Shown: positions 53,004 to 63,054, counted from the stretch's first letter. The stretch: 64,000 bases of DNA from DASRAU01 sp035638075 (GCA_035638075.1 DASRAU010000009.1:1-64000); one strand, 5' to 3'. The notes: generated from the letters alone by a model not told the origin. Numbers and translations are program-made.

Positions 53004-54193
53004 TGCGCGCCCCGGCCCTCGCCCTGCCGCGCCCGCGCCGGAGAACGCCCCGCCCGCGCCGCGACCTGTTCGTGCCGGCCTGGCCCGGCCTCGGCACCGA
53101 GGTCCTGGCGCGCGAGAGCGCCGAGGCCGACGGGCTGCCGTTCCCCCTGTCGGCGCGCGGCACCGTCTGGTTCCACCGTGGCGGCGCAGCGCTCTATCAC
53201 CTGGTCCGGACGCTGCGTCTCGGGCCGGGGGCGACCATCCTCGTCCCCGATTACCACGGAGGCAGCGAGATCGCCGCGCTGCGCGCCGCCGGCGCGCGGC
53301 TGATCTTCTACCGCGTCGACCGGTGGATGCAGCCGGACCTCGATCAGATCGAGCGCCTGAGCCCCGGCGCCCGCTGCCTCTACGTCATCCACTACCTCGG
53401 CTGGCCGCAGCCGATGCGGCCGATCCGGGACCTGTGCCGCGAGCGCGGGCTCTTCCTCATCGAGGACTGCGCCCTCTCCTTCCTGAGCACGACCGAGGAC
53501 GGGCCGCTCGGGCGCTTCGGCGACTTCGCGCTGTTCTGTCCCTACAAGACGCTGCCGGTTCCCGACGGCGGGCTCCTGGTCCAGAACACGCTGCGTCTCG
53601 ACGGCATCGAGTCGGCTCCGCACCTGGAGCCGGCCTTCTCGACGCTCCTCGGCCGCACGGCCGACCTCGTCATCCAGCGGGTGCGCGGGCGCTCGCGCCG
53701 CGCCGGCCGCGCGCTGGCCGCGGTGCGGCGGGGCGCCGGCCGCCTGGCGCGCCGGCTGCCGTCGCGGCGGCCGCACGCCCCGGGCGGCGCCTTCGACACG
53801 CACGACACCAACGACCGGGCGGGCTGGATCTCCCGGGCGCTCCTGACCCGCTTCGACTACACCTCGATCCTCCAGCGGCGCCGCGCCAACTTCCTGCGCC
53901 TCAAGGAGCGCCTCGAGGGACGCGTGACCGTGCCGCGCCCCGACCTGCCGGACGGCGTCTGCCCGCTCTTCTTTCCGATCCTCGTTCCCGACAAGGAAGC
54001 CGCGGCGCGCGCCCTTCGGCGCCGCGGCGTCGAGGCCGTCGAGTTCTGGAACCGGGGCGACCTCGTCGGCTCGCTCGCGGAAGGCGCCGAGGCGCGGCAC
54101 CTGCGCCGGCACCTGCTCGAGATCCCCATCCACCAGGACATGACCCCCGAGGCGGTGGACTTCGCCGCCGACCGCGTGCTGGAGGTGGTGTGA
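53003..54193 (+). CDS. DegT/DnrJ/EryC1-type PLP aminotransferase
   Basis: 396 residues. The fold-type I signature is readable: G-A-T-I-L-V-P-D-Y-H-G-G-S-E, the cofactor Asp in L-F-L-I-E-D-C-A, and the Schiff-base Lys in F-C-P-Y-K-T-L-P-V-P-D-G-G. It should transfer an amino group to a nucleotide-linked keto sugar, making an amino sugar. An Arg-rich insert of about 55 residues follows the Lys region. The gene sits between the two GNAT/FemAB proteins, suggesting that the amino group formed here is acylated by one of them. Confidence 0.82.
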   Translation: MRAPALALPRPRRRTPRPRRDLFVPAWPGLGTEVLARESAEADGLPFPLSARGTVWFHRGGAALYHLVRTLRLGPGATILVPDYHGGSEIAALRAAGARLIFYRVDRWMQPDLDQIERLSPGARCLYVIHYLGWPQPMRPIRDLCRERGLFLIEDCALSFLSTTEDGPLGRFGDFALFCPYKTLPVPDGGLLVQNTLRLDGIESAPHLEPAFSTLLGRTADLVIQRVRGRSRRAGRALAAVRRGAGRLARRLPSRRPHAPGGAFDTHDTNDRAGWISRALLTRFDYTSILQRRRANFLRLKERLEGRVTVPRPDLPDGVCPLFFPILVPDKEAAARALRRRGVEAVEFWNRGDLVGSLAEGAEARHLRRHLLEIPIHQDMTPEAVDFAADRVLEVV

Positions 54194-55356
54194 TCAAGAC
54201 CTCCACCGTCACCGACGCAGAGGCGTTCCGTCGCCTGCGCGGGGAGTGGACCGAGCTGCTCGCGTCCAGCCCGTCCGACACGGTGTTCCTGACCTGGGAG
54301 TGGCTGCACACCTGGTGGGAGCACTGCGCGGGCCCGCGGCGGCTGGCGCTCCTGGCGGTGCGCGACGGGCGTGACCTGATCGCACTCGCGCCCCTGGCGG
54401 TCCGCCCGCCGCAGTCCTCGCGGCTGTCGTTCACGAGCCGGCTGGAGTTCCTCGGCACCGGCGCGGTCGGGTCGGACTACCTCGACCTCATCGTGCGCGG
54501 GGGAGAGGAGGAGCGCGCGCTCCTCGCGATCGAGGAGGCCCTCGAGCGGGCCGATGCGGCGATCGACTTCGCGCAGACGCGCCCGGGCGCCCTCGCCGAG
54601 CGCCTGGCCGGGTCGCTGCAGAACCGCGGCTGGTGGCTGCGCCGCACGACGACCAATGCCTGCCCCTTCATCCCGCTGTCCGGCCTTTCGTGGCCGAGTT
54701 ACCTCCAGGGGCTCGGCCACTCGCACCGCGCCAACCTCAACCGGCGCGTGCGGGCGCTGACGCGCGCCCACGACGTCACGTTCGAGGCCGCCGGCACCGG
54801 GGCGGAGCGCCGCCGCGCCTTCCAGGCCCTGGTCGCGCTGCACAACGCGCGCCGCGCCGAGCTCGGATCGGACGCCTTCGATCGACCGGGGCGCATCGCC
54901 TTCCACGATCGCTTCAGCGCCCTGGCCCTCGAGCAGGGCTGGCTGCGCCTCCTTCTTCTCAGCCTGGATGGTCAACCGGTGGCCTCGCTCTACGGCCTGC
55001 GCTACCGGGACGTCTTCTCGTTCTACCAGTCGGGATTCGACCCGGCGCGCGCCCGCCTCAGCGTCGGGCTCGTGACCATGGGGTGGTCGATCCGGCAGGC
55101 CATCGACGAGGGGGCGTCGGAGTTCGATTTTCTGCACGGCGAGGAATCCTACAAATCGCTCTGGACCCAGACGCGGCGTCCTCTCGGACGGCTCGAGATC
55201 TACCCGCCCCGGGCCGCGGGGGCCTTCGCCCGCCGGTTGGACGACGCAGGACGCGGCGCCCGACGGCTGGCCCGGGCCCTCCTGCCGGGGGGATCCGCCG
55301 CACGCGTCGCCCGCGGGCTGAACGCCCGCGCGGAGGGGAGACCCGATGCTTCGTGA
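54190..55356 (+). CDS. GNAT/FemAB-like acyltransferase, copy 2
   Basis: 388 residues. F-L-T-W-E-W-L-H-T-W-W-E-H-C near the start and S-H-R-A-N-L-N-R-R-V-R-A-L-T, V-A-S-L-Y-G-L-R-Y and E-F-D-F-L-H-G-E-E-S-Y-K in the second half match the same family as the gene at 51789. In cellulose and exosortase-linked operons such proteins acylate sugars. GTG 54190 overlaps the aminotransferase stop (GTGA), and the gene ends 11 nt inside the deacetylase. Confidence 0.85.
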   Translation: MIKTSTVTDAEAFRRLRGEWTELLASSPSDTVFLTWEWLHTWWEHCAGPRRLALLAVRDGRDLIALAPLAVRPPQSSRLSFTSRLEFLGTGAVGSDYLDLIVRGGEEERALLAIEEALERADAAIDFAQTRPGALAERLAGSLQNRGWWLRRTTTNACPFIPLSGLSWPSYLQGLGHSHRANLNRRVRALTRAHDVTFEAAGTGAERRRAFQALVALHNARRAELGSDAFDRPGRIAFHDRFSALALEQGWLRLLLLSLDGQPVASLYGLRYRDVFSFYQSGFDPARARLSVGLVTMGWSIRQAIDEGASEFDFLHGEESYKSLWTQTRRPLGRLEIYPPRAAGAFARRLDDAGRGARRLARALLPGGSAARVARGLNARAEGRPDAS

Positions 55357-56482
55357 TCTCGTCAAGTCCGGTATGGCGCATGCCCTGCACGCGAGCGGCG
55401 GCGGACGGCTGTATGGCAGCCTCCGCGGCGCGCGCCGCTCCCCGGTGATCCTCGGGTACCACCGCGTCGTCGAGGCGTTCGACGCGGCCGCGACCACGGC
55501 GATCCCGGCCCTCCTGATTTCCACCCGCACGCTCGAGCGGCAGCTCGCCTGGCTCAGCCACTACCGCAAGGTGGTGCCGCTCGACGAGATCGGCGAACGC
55601 CTGTTCACCGGCCAGCCGGTCGATCACCTGGCGGCCGTCACCTTCGACGACGGCTACCGCGACGTCTACGAGAACGCCTTCCCGGTCCTGCGGCGCATGG
55701 GGATCCCGGCGGCGGTGTTCGTGGTCGCGGGCACGGTCGGCACGCCGCAGAGGCTCAACCACGATCGCCTCTACAGCCTGCTGCGCATCGGTTACAAGCG
55801 CTGGTCGGCGCCGTCGCGCGAGCTGGCGCTCCTGCTCGGCGCCTGCGGCCTCCAGCCTCTGCACGCCGACGCGCTGCAGGCGGCGCGCGGCTCGGCCTAC
55901 ACGGCCACGCGCCTGCTCCTGGCGTTCTACCCGCGCGTCGACCTGCTGGCCCTCATCGGGGCGCTCGAGGCGCGCTTCGGGGTCGAGAGCGACACCGGGG
56001 GCCTGCCGATGACCTGGGACATGCTGCGCGAGATGCGCGCCGCCGGCCTGACCATCGGCTCGCACACCATGAGCCACGCGCTCCTCGATCTCGAGGGGCG
56101 GCGCACCGTGCGCGACGAGCTGGCCACCTCGCGCCGCACCCTCGAGGAGCACCTCGGGGCGCGCGTCGATCACTTCGCCTACCCGGACGGCCGCTTCGAC
56201 GCCGCCACGATCGAGGAGGTCGCGCGCGAGTACCGCTTCGCCTACACCATCTGCGGCCACCGTGACCAGCGCTTCCCGCGTCACACGCTGTCGCGCCGGA
56301 TGCTGTGGGAGCGCTCCTGCTCGGCGGGCAGCGAGTCGATGGTCGCCTCCATCCTCGCCTGCCAGGTGAACGGGCTGTTCGATCCGCTCTCCCCGTGCCG
56401 GCGGCCGCACGGCGCCTCGATCACCGGGCGCTTCGTGCCCCCCGGCCAGCAGCGCCGCGACTGGAAGGGTGTGCTGGCGTGA
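55346..56482 (+). CDS. polysaccharide deacetylase (NodB domain)
   Basis: 378 residues. NodB motifs are visible: T-F-D-D-G-Y (99-104) with the metal-binding Asp pair, S-H-T-M-S-H with the two metal His, and Y-P-D-G-R-F. It should remove N- or O-acetyl groups from the polymer or an intermediate. There is no signal peptide, so it may act on the cytoplasmic side or be exported with the machinery. GGAGGGGAG before ATG 55346 is a ribosome binding site inside the previous gene. Confidence 0.9.
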   Translation: MLRDLVKSGMAHALHASGGGRLYGSLRGARRSPVILGYHRVVEAFDAAATTAIPALLISTRTLERQLAWLSHYRKVVPLDEIGERLFTGQPVDHLAAVTFDDGYRDVYENAFPVLRRMGIPAAVFVVAGTVGTPQRLNHDRLYSLLRIGYKRWSAPSRELALLLGACGLQPLHADALQAARGSAYTATRLLLAFYPRVDLLALIGALEARFGVESDTGGLPMTWDMLREMRAAGLTIGSHTMSHALLDLEGRRTVRDELATSRRTLEEHLGARVDHFAYPDGRFDAATIEEVAREYRFAYTICGHRDQRFPRHTLSRRMLWERSCSAGSESMVASILACQVNGLFDPLSPCRRPHGASITGRFVPPGQQRRDWKGVLA

Positions 56483-57957
56483 CGCTTCTGCGCGGCCTGC
56501 GCCTGTCGCCCGAGGTGACGCTCATCCTCGGCCGCGGCGTCGGCTGCGCCGCCACCTTCCTCATCCCGGTGGCGCTGGCCCGGGCCTTCGACCCGGCCGA
56601 CTTCGGCACCTACAAGCAGCTGTTCCTCATCTTCGCGACCCTCTACTACATCGCGCAGATCGGCATGGCGGAGAGCCTGTTCTACTTCGTCCCGCGCGAT
56701 CGCGACGGCGGCGGCCGCTACGCCGTGAACTCGGTGGTGGCGCTCGCCGGCATGGGGGTGGTGACGCTCGCCGGGCTCTGGATGTTCGCGCCGCGGGTGG
56801 CGGCCCTGATGGCCAATCCGGCACTGACGGCCAACATCCCGTGGATCGGGCTCTTCCTGCTGCTGATGCTCATCTCCTCGGGCTGGGAGATCCTCTTGAT
56901 GGCGCGCGGCCGCTACCGCCCGGCGGCCTTCGCCTACGCCTCTTCGGACATCCTGCGGGCGCTCCTGCTGACGCTTCCGGGCGTGCTCCTCGGGAGCGTC
57001 CGCGCGGTGCTCTACGGCGCCATCGCGTTCGCGCTCGTGCGCATCGCGGCGACGCTCTTCACCCTGCACCGCGAGTTCCCGGCGGGGCCGATGCCGGACG
57101 CGGCGGTCTTCCGCCGCCAGCTCGCCTACACGCTGCCGTTCGGCGCCGCGGTGATGGTCGAGATCCTCCAGACCAACCTGCACCAGTACGTCGTGTCGGC
57201 GCAGGTGACGCCGGCGGTCTTCGCCATCTACGCCGTCGGCTGCCTGCAGATCCCGGTCATCGACCTCATCTCCGGCCCGTCCGGCAACGTGATGATGGTG
57301 CGCATGGCCGCGCCGGGGACGACGCCGGCCGCGGGGCTTCAGCTCTTCCACGGCACCATCCGCAAGCTGGCGCTGGTCTTCTTCCCGATGGCCGCCTTCC
57401 TGATGGTGTCGGCGAAGGACATCATCGAGGTCCTGTTCACGGCGCGTTACGCGGCGAGCGCCCCGATCTTCATCGCCTGGAGCGCCACCGTCGTGCTGGC
57501 GGCCATCCCGACGGACTGCGTGCTGCGGGTGCACGCCGGGACGCGCTACCTGTTCCTCGTCAACATCGTGCGGCTCTGTGTCGTCATCGGGTCGATCACC
57601 CTGCTGATGCGCGTCTTCGGCCTCGTCGGCGCGGCGCTCGCCACCTTCCTCGGCATCGCGGTCGCCAAGGGGGCGATGCTTTTGCGCATCGGCCGCCTGC
57701 TCGAGGCGGGGCCGCTGCGGCTCCTGCCGTGGGGCGCGCTCGCCTCCGCCACCGCCATCGCGGTCGGGGCGGCTCTGCCGGTGATCGCGGCGGGACCTTT
57801 CCTCGGCGGGTCGCCGTTCCTGCGGCTCGCCGCCGACAGCGTTCTCTTCGGAGCGGCGGGTCTGCTCCTCTTCCTTCTCCTGGGGAGACGGCCGGCGGCC
57901 GCTCCCCCTCTTTCCGTGGGCTCATCCGAATCATGTGCGGTATCGCAGGCGTCATAA
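56479..57957 (+). CDS. oligosaccharide flippase (Wzx/MATE-like)
   Basis: 492 residues with about 12 to 14 hydrophobic helices. The N-terminus G-R-G-V-G-C-A-A-T-F-L-I-P-V-A-L-A-R and D-F-G-T-Y-K-Q-L-F-L matches polysaccharide biosynthesis proteins of the MVF superfamily. It should flip the lipid-linked repeat unit across the inner membrane. GTG 56479 overlaps the deacetylase stop (GTGA); the end overlaps the amidotransferase start by 25 nt. Confidence 0.9.
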   Translation: MTLLRGLRLSPEVTLILGRGVGCAATFLIPVALARAFDPADFGTYKQLFLIFATLYYIAQIGMAESLFYFVPRDRDGGGRYAVNSVVALAGMGVVTLAGLWMFAPRVAALMANPALTANIPWIGLFLLLMLISSGWEILLMARGRYRPAAFAYASSDILRALLLTLPGVLLGSVRAVLYGAIAFALVRIAATLFTLHREFPAGPMPDAAVFRRQLAYTLPFGAAVMVEILQTNLHQYVVSAQVTPAVFAIYAVGCLQIPVIDLISGPSGNVMMVRMAAPGTTPAAGLQLFHGTIRKLALVFFPMAAFLMVSAKDIIEVLFTARYAASAPIFIAWSATVVLAAIPTDCVLRVHAGTRYLFLVNIVRLCVVIGSITLLMRVFGLVGAALATFLGIAVAKGAMLLRIGRLLEAGPLRLLPWGALASATAIAVGAALPVIAAGPFLGGSPFLRLAADSVLFGAAGLLLFLLLGRRPAAAPPLSVGSSESCAVSQAS

Positions 57958-59819
57958 CGCGTGACGGCGCCCCCGTGGCGCCGCGGCTCGTGGCCGGGAT
58001 GTGCGAGGCCCTGAGGCACCGGGGTCCCGACGACGAGGGCATCGCGACCGGCACGGGCGCGGCCCTCGGCATGCGCCGGCTCAGCATCATCGACCCGGCG
58101 CACGGCCACCAGCCCGTCGCGAACGAGGACGGCACCATCGTGGCGGTCCTCAACGGCGAGATCTACAACTACGAGGAGCTGCGCGAGCGGCTCGTGCGCC
58201 GCGGCCACGACCTGCGCACCCACAGCGACACCGAGACCCTCGTGCACCTCTACGAGGATCACGGCGCCGGTCTCGTCGAGCACCTGCGCGGCATGTACGC
58301 CTTCGCGGTGTGGGACGAAAACCGCCACACGCTCCTGCTCGGCCGCGACCGGCTCGGCGTCAAGCCGCTCTATTACCTCGAAGAGGGGAGGCGCCTGTCG
58401 TTCGCCTCCGAATTGAAGGCGCTCCTGCGGCTGCCGTGGGTGAAGCCCGACATCGAGTGGCCGTCGGTCGCGCACCTCTTCACCTTCCTGACCACGCCGG
58501 CGACGAAGAGCATCGTGAAGGGCGTGCGCAAGCTGCCGCCGGGGCACGTGCTCCTGGCGGGCCCCGGCCAGCCGGCCTGGATCGCTCCGTACTGGGAGGT
58601 GCGCTTCGCGCCCGACCGGAGCCGCGGCGCCGCGGCGCGCGTCGAGGAGCTGCGCGCGCTCCTCGACGAGACCATCCGCCTGCGGCTCGTGAGCGACGTC
58701 CCGGTCGGGGCGTTCCTCTCGGGCGGGCTCGACAGCAGCGCCGTCGTCGCGGCGATGGCCCGTCACGTGCCGGGGCCGATCCGCACCTTCACCATCGGCT
58801 TCCACGAGCCGGAGTTCGACGAGCGCCCGGCGGCGCGGCTGGTGGCGCGCGCCTTCGGCACCGACCACCACGAGATGCTCCTCGACCCCGACCTCGCGTC
58901 GGAGATCGAGACGATCGCCTGGCACCTCGACGAGCCGTTCGGCGACTCGTCGGCGATCCCGACCTACATGGTGAGCAAGCTGGCGTCGCGGCACGTCAAG
59001 GTCGTCCTGACCGGCGACGGCGGCGACGAGGTGTTCGCCGGCTACGACCGCTACGTCGTCGAGGCGAAAAGGCGCCGCCTGCGCCTGCCCGCGGCGCTGC
59101 GCAGCCCCCTCGGCCGGCTCGCGGCGGCGCTGCCGCCGCAGACGCGCGGGCGCAACTTCCTGCACAGCCTGTCGCTCGCAGGTCCAGCCCGCTACCTCGA
59201 CGCCGGGACGCTCCTGCGCCGCGACGCGCTGCAGCGCCTGTTCCGTCCGGAGGCCTGGGAGGCGATGACGCGCGACGACCCCGAGACCGAGCGGTTCGCC
59301 GAGCTGTCGCGCTGGGGCGAGGACTGGCTCGGCGCGGCCCAGGCGCTGGATCTCAAGGTGTCGCTGCCGCTCGACATCCTGACCAAGGTGGACCGCATGA
59401 GCATGGCGCACTCGGTCGAGGCGCGCGAGCCGCTCCTCGACCACAAGCTCGTCGAGTGGGCCGCGACGCTGCCGCCGGAGATGCGGCTCCGCGGCACCCA
59501 GACCAAGTGGATCTGGCGCCGGGCGATCGAGGGGCTGGTGCCGGGGAAGATCCTCGGCCTTCCGAAGCGCGGCTTCGCGGTGCCTTTGGGGCGCTGGTTC
59601 CGCGGCGGCATGGAAGGGACGCTCTACGAATTGCTCCTGTCGCGCCGCAGTCGCGAGCGCGGCATCTTCGAGCCGAAGGAGATCCAGAGGCTCATCGACG
59701 CCCACGGCCGCGGACGCCCGCTCGACCTCGAGCTGTGGACCCTGATGTCGTTCGAGCTGTGGTGCCGCGTCTTCCAGGATGCCGGTCCGCGACGGATGCG
59801 GGTGGAGTCGTGCGCATGA
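57933..59819 (+). CDS. asparagine synthase-like amidotransferase, copy 1
   Basis: 628 residues. Cys2 (M-C-G-I-A-G) is the glutaminase nucleophile after removal of Met1; the N-terminal nucleophile domain has R-H-R-G-P-D-D-E-G and N-G-E-I-Y-N-Y. The synthetase domain holds the PP-loop S-G-G-L-D-S-S (263-269) and T-G-D-G-G-D-E-V-F-A-G-Y. In exosortase- and polysaccharide-linked operons this family amidates sugar carboxylates rather than aspartate. The 25-nt overlap with the flippase gene is the longest of the operon. Confidence 0.9.
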   Translation: MCGIAGVITRDGAPVAPRLVAGMCEALRHRGPDDEGIATGTGAALGMRRLSIIDPAHGHQPVANEDGTIVAVLNGEIYNYEELRERLVRRGHDLRTHSDTETLVHLYEDHGAGLVEHLRGMYAFAVWDENRHTLLLGRDRLGVKPLYYLEEGRRLSFASELKALLRLPWVKPDIEWPSVAHLFTFLTTPATKSIVKGVRKLPPGHVLLAGPGQPAWIAPYWEVRFAPDRSRGAAARVEELRALLDETIRLRLVSDVPVGAFLSGGLDSSAVVAAMARHVPGPIRTFTIGFHEPEFDERPAARLVARAFGTDHHEMLLDPDLASEIETIAWHLDEPFGDSSAIPTYMVSKLASRHVKVVLTGDGGDEVFAGYDRYVVEAKRRRLRLPAALRSPLGRLAAALPPQTRGRNFLHSLSLAGPARYLDAGTLLRRDALQRLFRPEAWEAMTRDDPETERFAELSRWGEDWLGAAQALDLKVSLPLDILTKVDRMSMAHSVEAREPLLDHKLVEWAATLPPEMRLRGTQTKWIWRRAIEGLVPGKILGLPKRGFAVPLGRWFRGGMEGTLYELLLSRRSRERGIFEPKEIQRLIDAHGRGRPLDLELWTLMSFELWCRVFQDAGPRRMRVESCA

Positions 59820-60931
59820 GCGCGCCTCTGCCGAACCCCGGACGCCGTCCCGCTGCCGGGCGGCCGCTGCGCATCGCGCTCGTCGCCCCGGGCCGCGGCG
59901 CCACCGGCGGGCAGGAGACGCAGGCCTCCACCCTCGAGGACCGCCTGCGCTCGGAGGGGCACGGCGTGCGGCGCATCCCCATCGACCCGGTGCCGCCGCC
60001 GTCCCTGCGCTGGACGCGCGGGGTGCCGTACGTCCGGACGCTCTTCAACGAGGCGCAGTACATGCGGTCGCTGACGACCGTGCGCTTCGCCGACGTGGTG
60101 CACGTCTTCTCGGCGTCGTACTGGTCGTTCCTGCTGTCGCCGCTGCCGGCGATTCTCTCGGGGCGCCTGTTCCGCCGCCGCGTCGTCCTGCACTACCACA
60201 GCGGCGAGGCCGAGGAGCACCTCGGGCACTGGGGCATGCTGGTGCACCCGTGGCTGCGGCTCGCCGACGCCCTGGTCGTGCCGAGCCTGTACCTGCGCGA
60301 GGTGTTCGCGGCGCACGGCTACGACACGCGGCTCATCCCCAACGTCATCGAGACCGATCGCTTCCGCTTCCGTCCGCGCACGCCGCTCGAGCCGCGCTTC
60401 GTTTCGACGCGCAACCTCGACCCGGGCTACCGCGTCGACGTCACGCTGCGCGCCTTCGCCTTGCTGCGCGAGCGCTTCCCCGAGGCGACCCTCCTCATCG
60501 CCGGCTGCGGCCGCGAGGAGGAAAGGCTCCGGGACCTGGCGCGCGAGCTGGGGCCGCAGGGGATCCGCTTCCTCGGCGCGCTCGACCGGTCGCACATGCC
60601 GGAGCTCCTCGAACGCAGCCACGTGTACCTGAACGCGTCGGTCATCGACAACCAGCCGGTGTCGATCCTCGAGGCGTTCGCCGCCGGCGTGCCGGTGGTC
60701 ACGACCGTGCCGGGGGACCTGCGCCACATGGTGCGTGACGGCGAGACCGGCGCCATCGTGCCGCCCGGCGACCCGCGCGCCATGGCCAACGCGGCCGCGG
60801 CCCTCTTCGATCGGCCCGATCGCACCCGCCGCATCGCGGAAAAGGCGCGCGAGGAGGCGGAGCGGCACGCCTGGGCCGCCGTGCGCGACGACTGGATGCG
60901 CGCCTACGGGCGCGAGGCGGTGACCGCGTGA
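59816..60931 (+). CDS. glycosyltransferase family 4-like
   Basis: 371 residues, GT-B fold. G-R-G-A-T-G-G-Q-E-T-Q-A near the start, L-I-P-N-V-I-E-T-D-R-F in the middle, A-G-C-G-R-E-E-E and the acidic block S-V-I-D-N-Q-P-V-S-I-L-E-A-F-A-A-G-V-P are standard GT4 marks. It should add a sugar to the lipid-linked intermediate. ATG 59816 overlaps the amidotransferase stop (ATGA); GTG 59810 in the same frame is a less likely alternative. Confidence 0.9.
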   Translation: MSAPLPNPGRRPAAGRPLRIALVAPGRGATGGQETQASTLEDRLRSEGHGVRRIPIDPVPPPSLRWTRGVPYVRTLFNEAQYMRSLTTVRFADVVHVFSASYWSFLLSPLPAILSGRLFRRRVVLHYHSGEAEEHLGHWGMLVHPWLRLADALVVPSLYLREVFAAHGYDTRLIPNVIETDRFRFRPRTPLEPRFVSTRNLDPGYRVDVTLRAFALLRERFPEATLLIAGCGREEERLRDLARELGPQGIRFLGALDRSHMPELLERSHVYLNASVIDNQPVSILEAFAAGVPVVTTVPGDLRHMVRDGETGAIVPPGDPRAMANAAAALFDRPDRTRRIAEKAREEAERHAWAAVRDDWMRAYGREAVTA

Positions 60932-63054
60932 TCCGCCTCGAGCGCCTGACCTCGATCGGTCCGCGCGAGATCGCCCTGCGCTCGCGGCAGGAATTCTCCA
61001 AGTGGATCGATCGCATCCTGCCGCCGGCGGCGCGCCTCCTGCCGCTCGGCGAGACCGCGGCGCCGCCGGCCGGGACCGGCCGCGGCTTCTTCGCCGGGGT
61101 CGAGAGCAGGGTCGTGCCGGCGCTCTTCGAGAGCCGGCTGGGCGTGCCGCGGGCGCAGCTCCTGGCGGCGGCGCACCGCTTCGCCGAGGGACGCTTCGAC
61201 CTGCTCGGCTACGTCGAGCTCGACTTCGGCGGCCCCATCGACTGGCACCTCGACCCGGTCTCCGGGCGCAAGGCGCCGCTCCGGCATTGGAGCCGGATCG
61301 ATCCGCTCGACGCCGACATCGGCGACCCCAAGGTGATCTGGGAGCTGAACCGCCACCAGTGGCTGGTGACGCTGGCGCAGGCGCACCGCCTGACCGGGGA
61401 CGACACCTTCGCGCAGGCGGTGGTGGCGGCGATCCGCTCGTGGATCCCCGCCAACCCGGCCGAGCGCGGCATCAACTGGACCTCGAGTCTCGAGGTGGCG
61501 CTGCGTCTGATCTCGTGGTGCTGGACCCTGCGGCTCCTCGACGGCGCGCGCCCGCTCACTCCGGGACTGCAGGCGACCATGCGCCGCTGGATGCGCCTGC
61601 ACGCCCGCCACGTCGAGCGGTACCTGAGCACCTTCTCGTCCCCGAACACCCACCTGACCGGCGAGGCGCTGGGGCTCTTCTACGCCGGCGCGGAGCTGCA
61701 CGAGGCGCCCGAGGCGGAGCGCTGGCGCAGCCTCGGCGCCCGCATCCTCGAGTCGCAGATCGGCTCGCAGGTGTTCGACGACGGCGTCTACTTCGAGCAG
61801 TCCACCTGCTACCAGCAGTACACCATCGAGATCTACCTGCACTACCTGCTGCTGGCGGAGCGCCTCGGGCTCGAGGTGGCGCCGGCCGTCCCCGAGCGCA
61901 TCCAGGCGATGCTCGACTTCCTCTACGCCCTGCGCCAGCGCGACGGCGGCGTGCCGCGCATCGGCGACGGCGACGGCGGCCGGCTCCTGCCGCTGCACCG
62001 CCGGGCGACGCGCGACCCGCGCGGCCTCTTCGCCGTGGCGGCGGCGCGCTTCGGCCGCGGCGATTACCACGAAGCGGCGGACGGCGTGCAGCCGGAAACG
62101 TTGTGGATGCTCGGGCCGGAGGGGCTCGACACCCAGAGGCGACTGGCGCCGGCCCCGCCCACAGGTCCCGCGTCCCGCCTGTTCGGCGAGGGCGGCTATG
62201 TCGTCATGCGCGGCGGCCACGGCGCGGGCGAGCACGCCCTCGTCTTCGACGTCGGACCGCTCGGCCCGAGCCCCTCGGCGGGACACGCGCACGCCGATCT
62301 CCTGTCGGTGCAGGTGGACCCGTTCGGCGATCCGGGCGTGGTCGATCCGGGGACCTACCGCTACGCCGTCGATCCGGTGTGGCGCGAGCACCTGCGCGGC
62401 ACCGCCGCGCACGCCACCATCACGGTGGACTGCCAGGGCCAGTCGGTGCCGGCCGGGCCGTTCGCCTGGGGCGGGTTGCCGCGCGCCCGGCTGCGGCGCT
62501 TCCTGAGCAACGAGGCGGTGGACTTCGCCGACGCGAGCCACGACGCCTATCGCCGCCTCGCCGACCCGGTGACGCACCGCCGCCGCGTGCTCTTCGTCAA
62601 GCCGCGCTTCTTCATCGTGGTGGACGATCTGGAAGGGAACGAGGCGCACCGCATCGAGGCGCGCTTCCCGCTGGCGGCCGAGCGCGCCGAGAACCGCTGC
62701 GGCTGGGTGCGGCTGCAGACCGCGTCGAAGCAGGCGCTCGACCTGCGCGTCTTCGCCGGCATCCCGCTCGAGCGGCTGGTGATCGCCGGCGGCAGGCCCC
62801 CGGTCGCGGGCTGGGCCGCGCCCGAGTACGGCCGCGTCGTGCCCGCGCCCGCGCTCATCCTGTCGGCGTGGGCGATGCTGCCGCTGCGCCTTTTGACCCT
62901 CCTCGTTCCCAACGAGGAGGAGACCGAGCCGCCCGACGTCGTCGTCCGCACCGGTCCCGGCGGCGCGCCGCAGGGCGTGGTGCTGTGGGGCGGGCGTGAC
63001 ACCGTCCTGTTCGAGCAGGAGGCCGTCGTGGTGAATGGCGTGAGGCATCGATGA
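60928..63054 (+). CDS. heparinase II/III-like polysaccharide lyase
   Basis: 708 residues. An alpha/alpha-toroid N-terminal domain (about 70-370, H-Q-W-L-V-T-L-A-Q-A-H-R-L-T and S-P-N-T-H-L-T-G-E-A-L-G) is followed by a beta-sandwich domain with G-H-A-H-A-D-L-L-S-V-Q-V and D-P-G-T-Y-R-Y, the usual catalytic region. No signal peptide is apparent, which is common for this class in exopolysaccharide operons, where they trim uronic-acid polymers. GTG 60928 overlaps the glycosyltransferase stop. The presence of this lyase suggests a uronic-acid-containing polymer. Confidence 0.88.
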   Translation: MIRLERLTSIGPREIALRSRQEFSKWIDRILPPAARLLPLGETAAPPAGTGRGFFAGVESRVVPALFESRLGVPRAQLLAAAHRFAEGRFDLLGYVELDFGGPIDWHLDPVSGRKAPLRHWSRIDPLDADIGDPKVIWELNRHQWLVTLAQAHRLTGDDTFAQAVVAAIRSWIPANPAERGINWTSSLEVALRLISWCWTLRLLDGARPLTPGLQATMRRWMRLHARHVERYLSTFSSPNTHLTGEALGLFYAGAELHEAPEAERWRSLGARILESQIGSQVFDDGVYFEQSTCYQQYTIEIYLHYLLLAERLGLEVAPAVPERIQAMLDFLYALRQRDGGVPRIGDGDGGRLLPLHRRATRDPRGLFAVAAARFGRGDYHEAADGVQPETLWMLGPEGLDTQRRLAPAPPTGPASRLFGEGGYVVMRGGHGAGEHALVFDVGPLGPSPSAGHAHADLLSVQVDPFGDPGVVDPGTYRYAVDPVWREHLRGTAAHATITVDCQGQSVPAGPFAWGGLPRARLRRFLSNEAVDFADASHDAYRRLADPVTHRRRVLFVKPRFFIVVDDLEGNEAHRIEARFPLAAERAENRCGWVRLQTASKQALDLRVFAGIPLERLVIAGGRPPVAGWAAPEYGRVVPAPALILSAWAMLPLRLLTLLVPNEEETEPPDVVVRTGPGGAPQGVVLWGGRDTVLFEQEAVVVNGVRHR

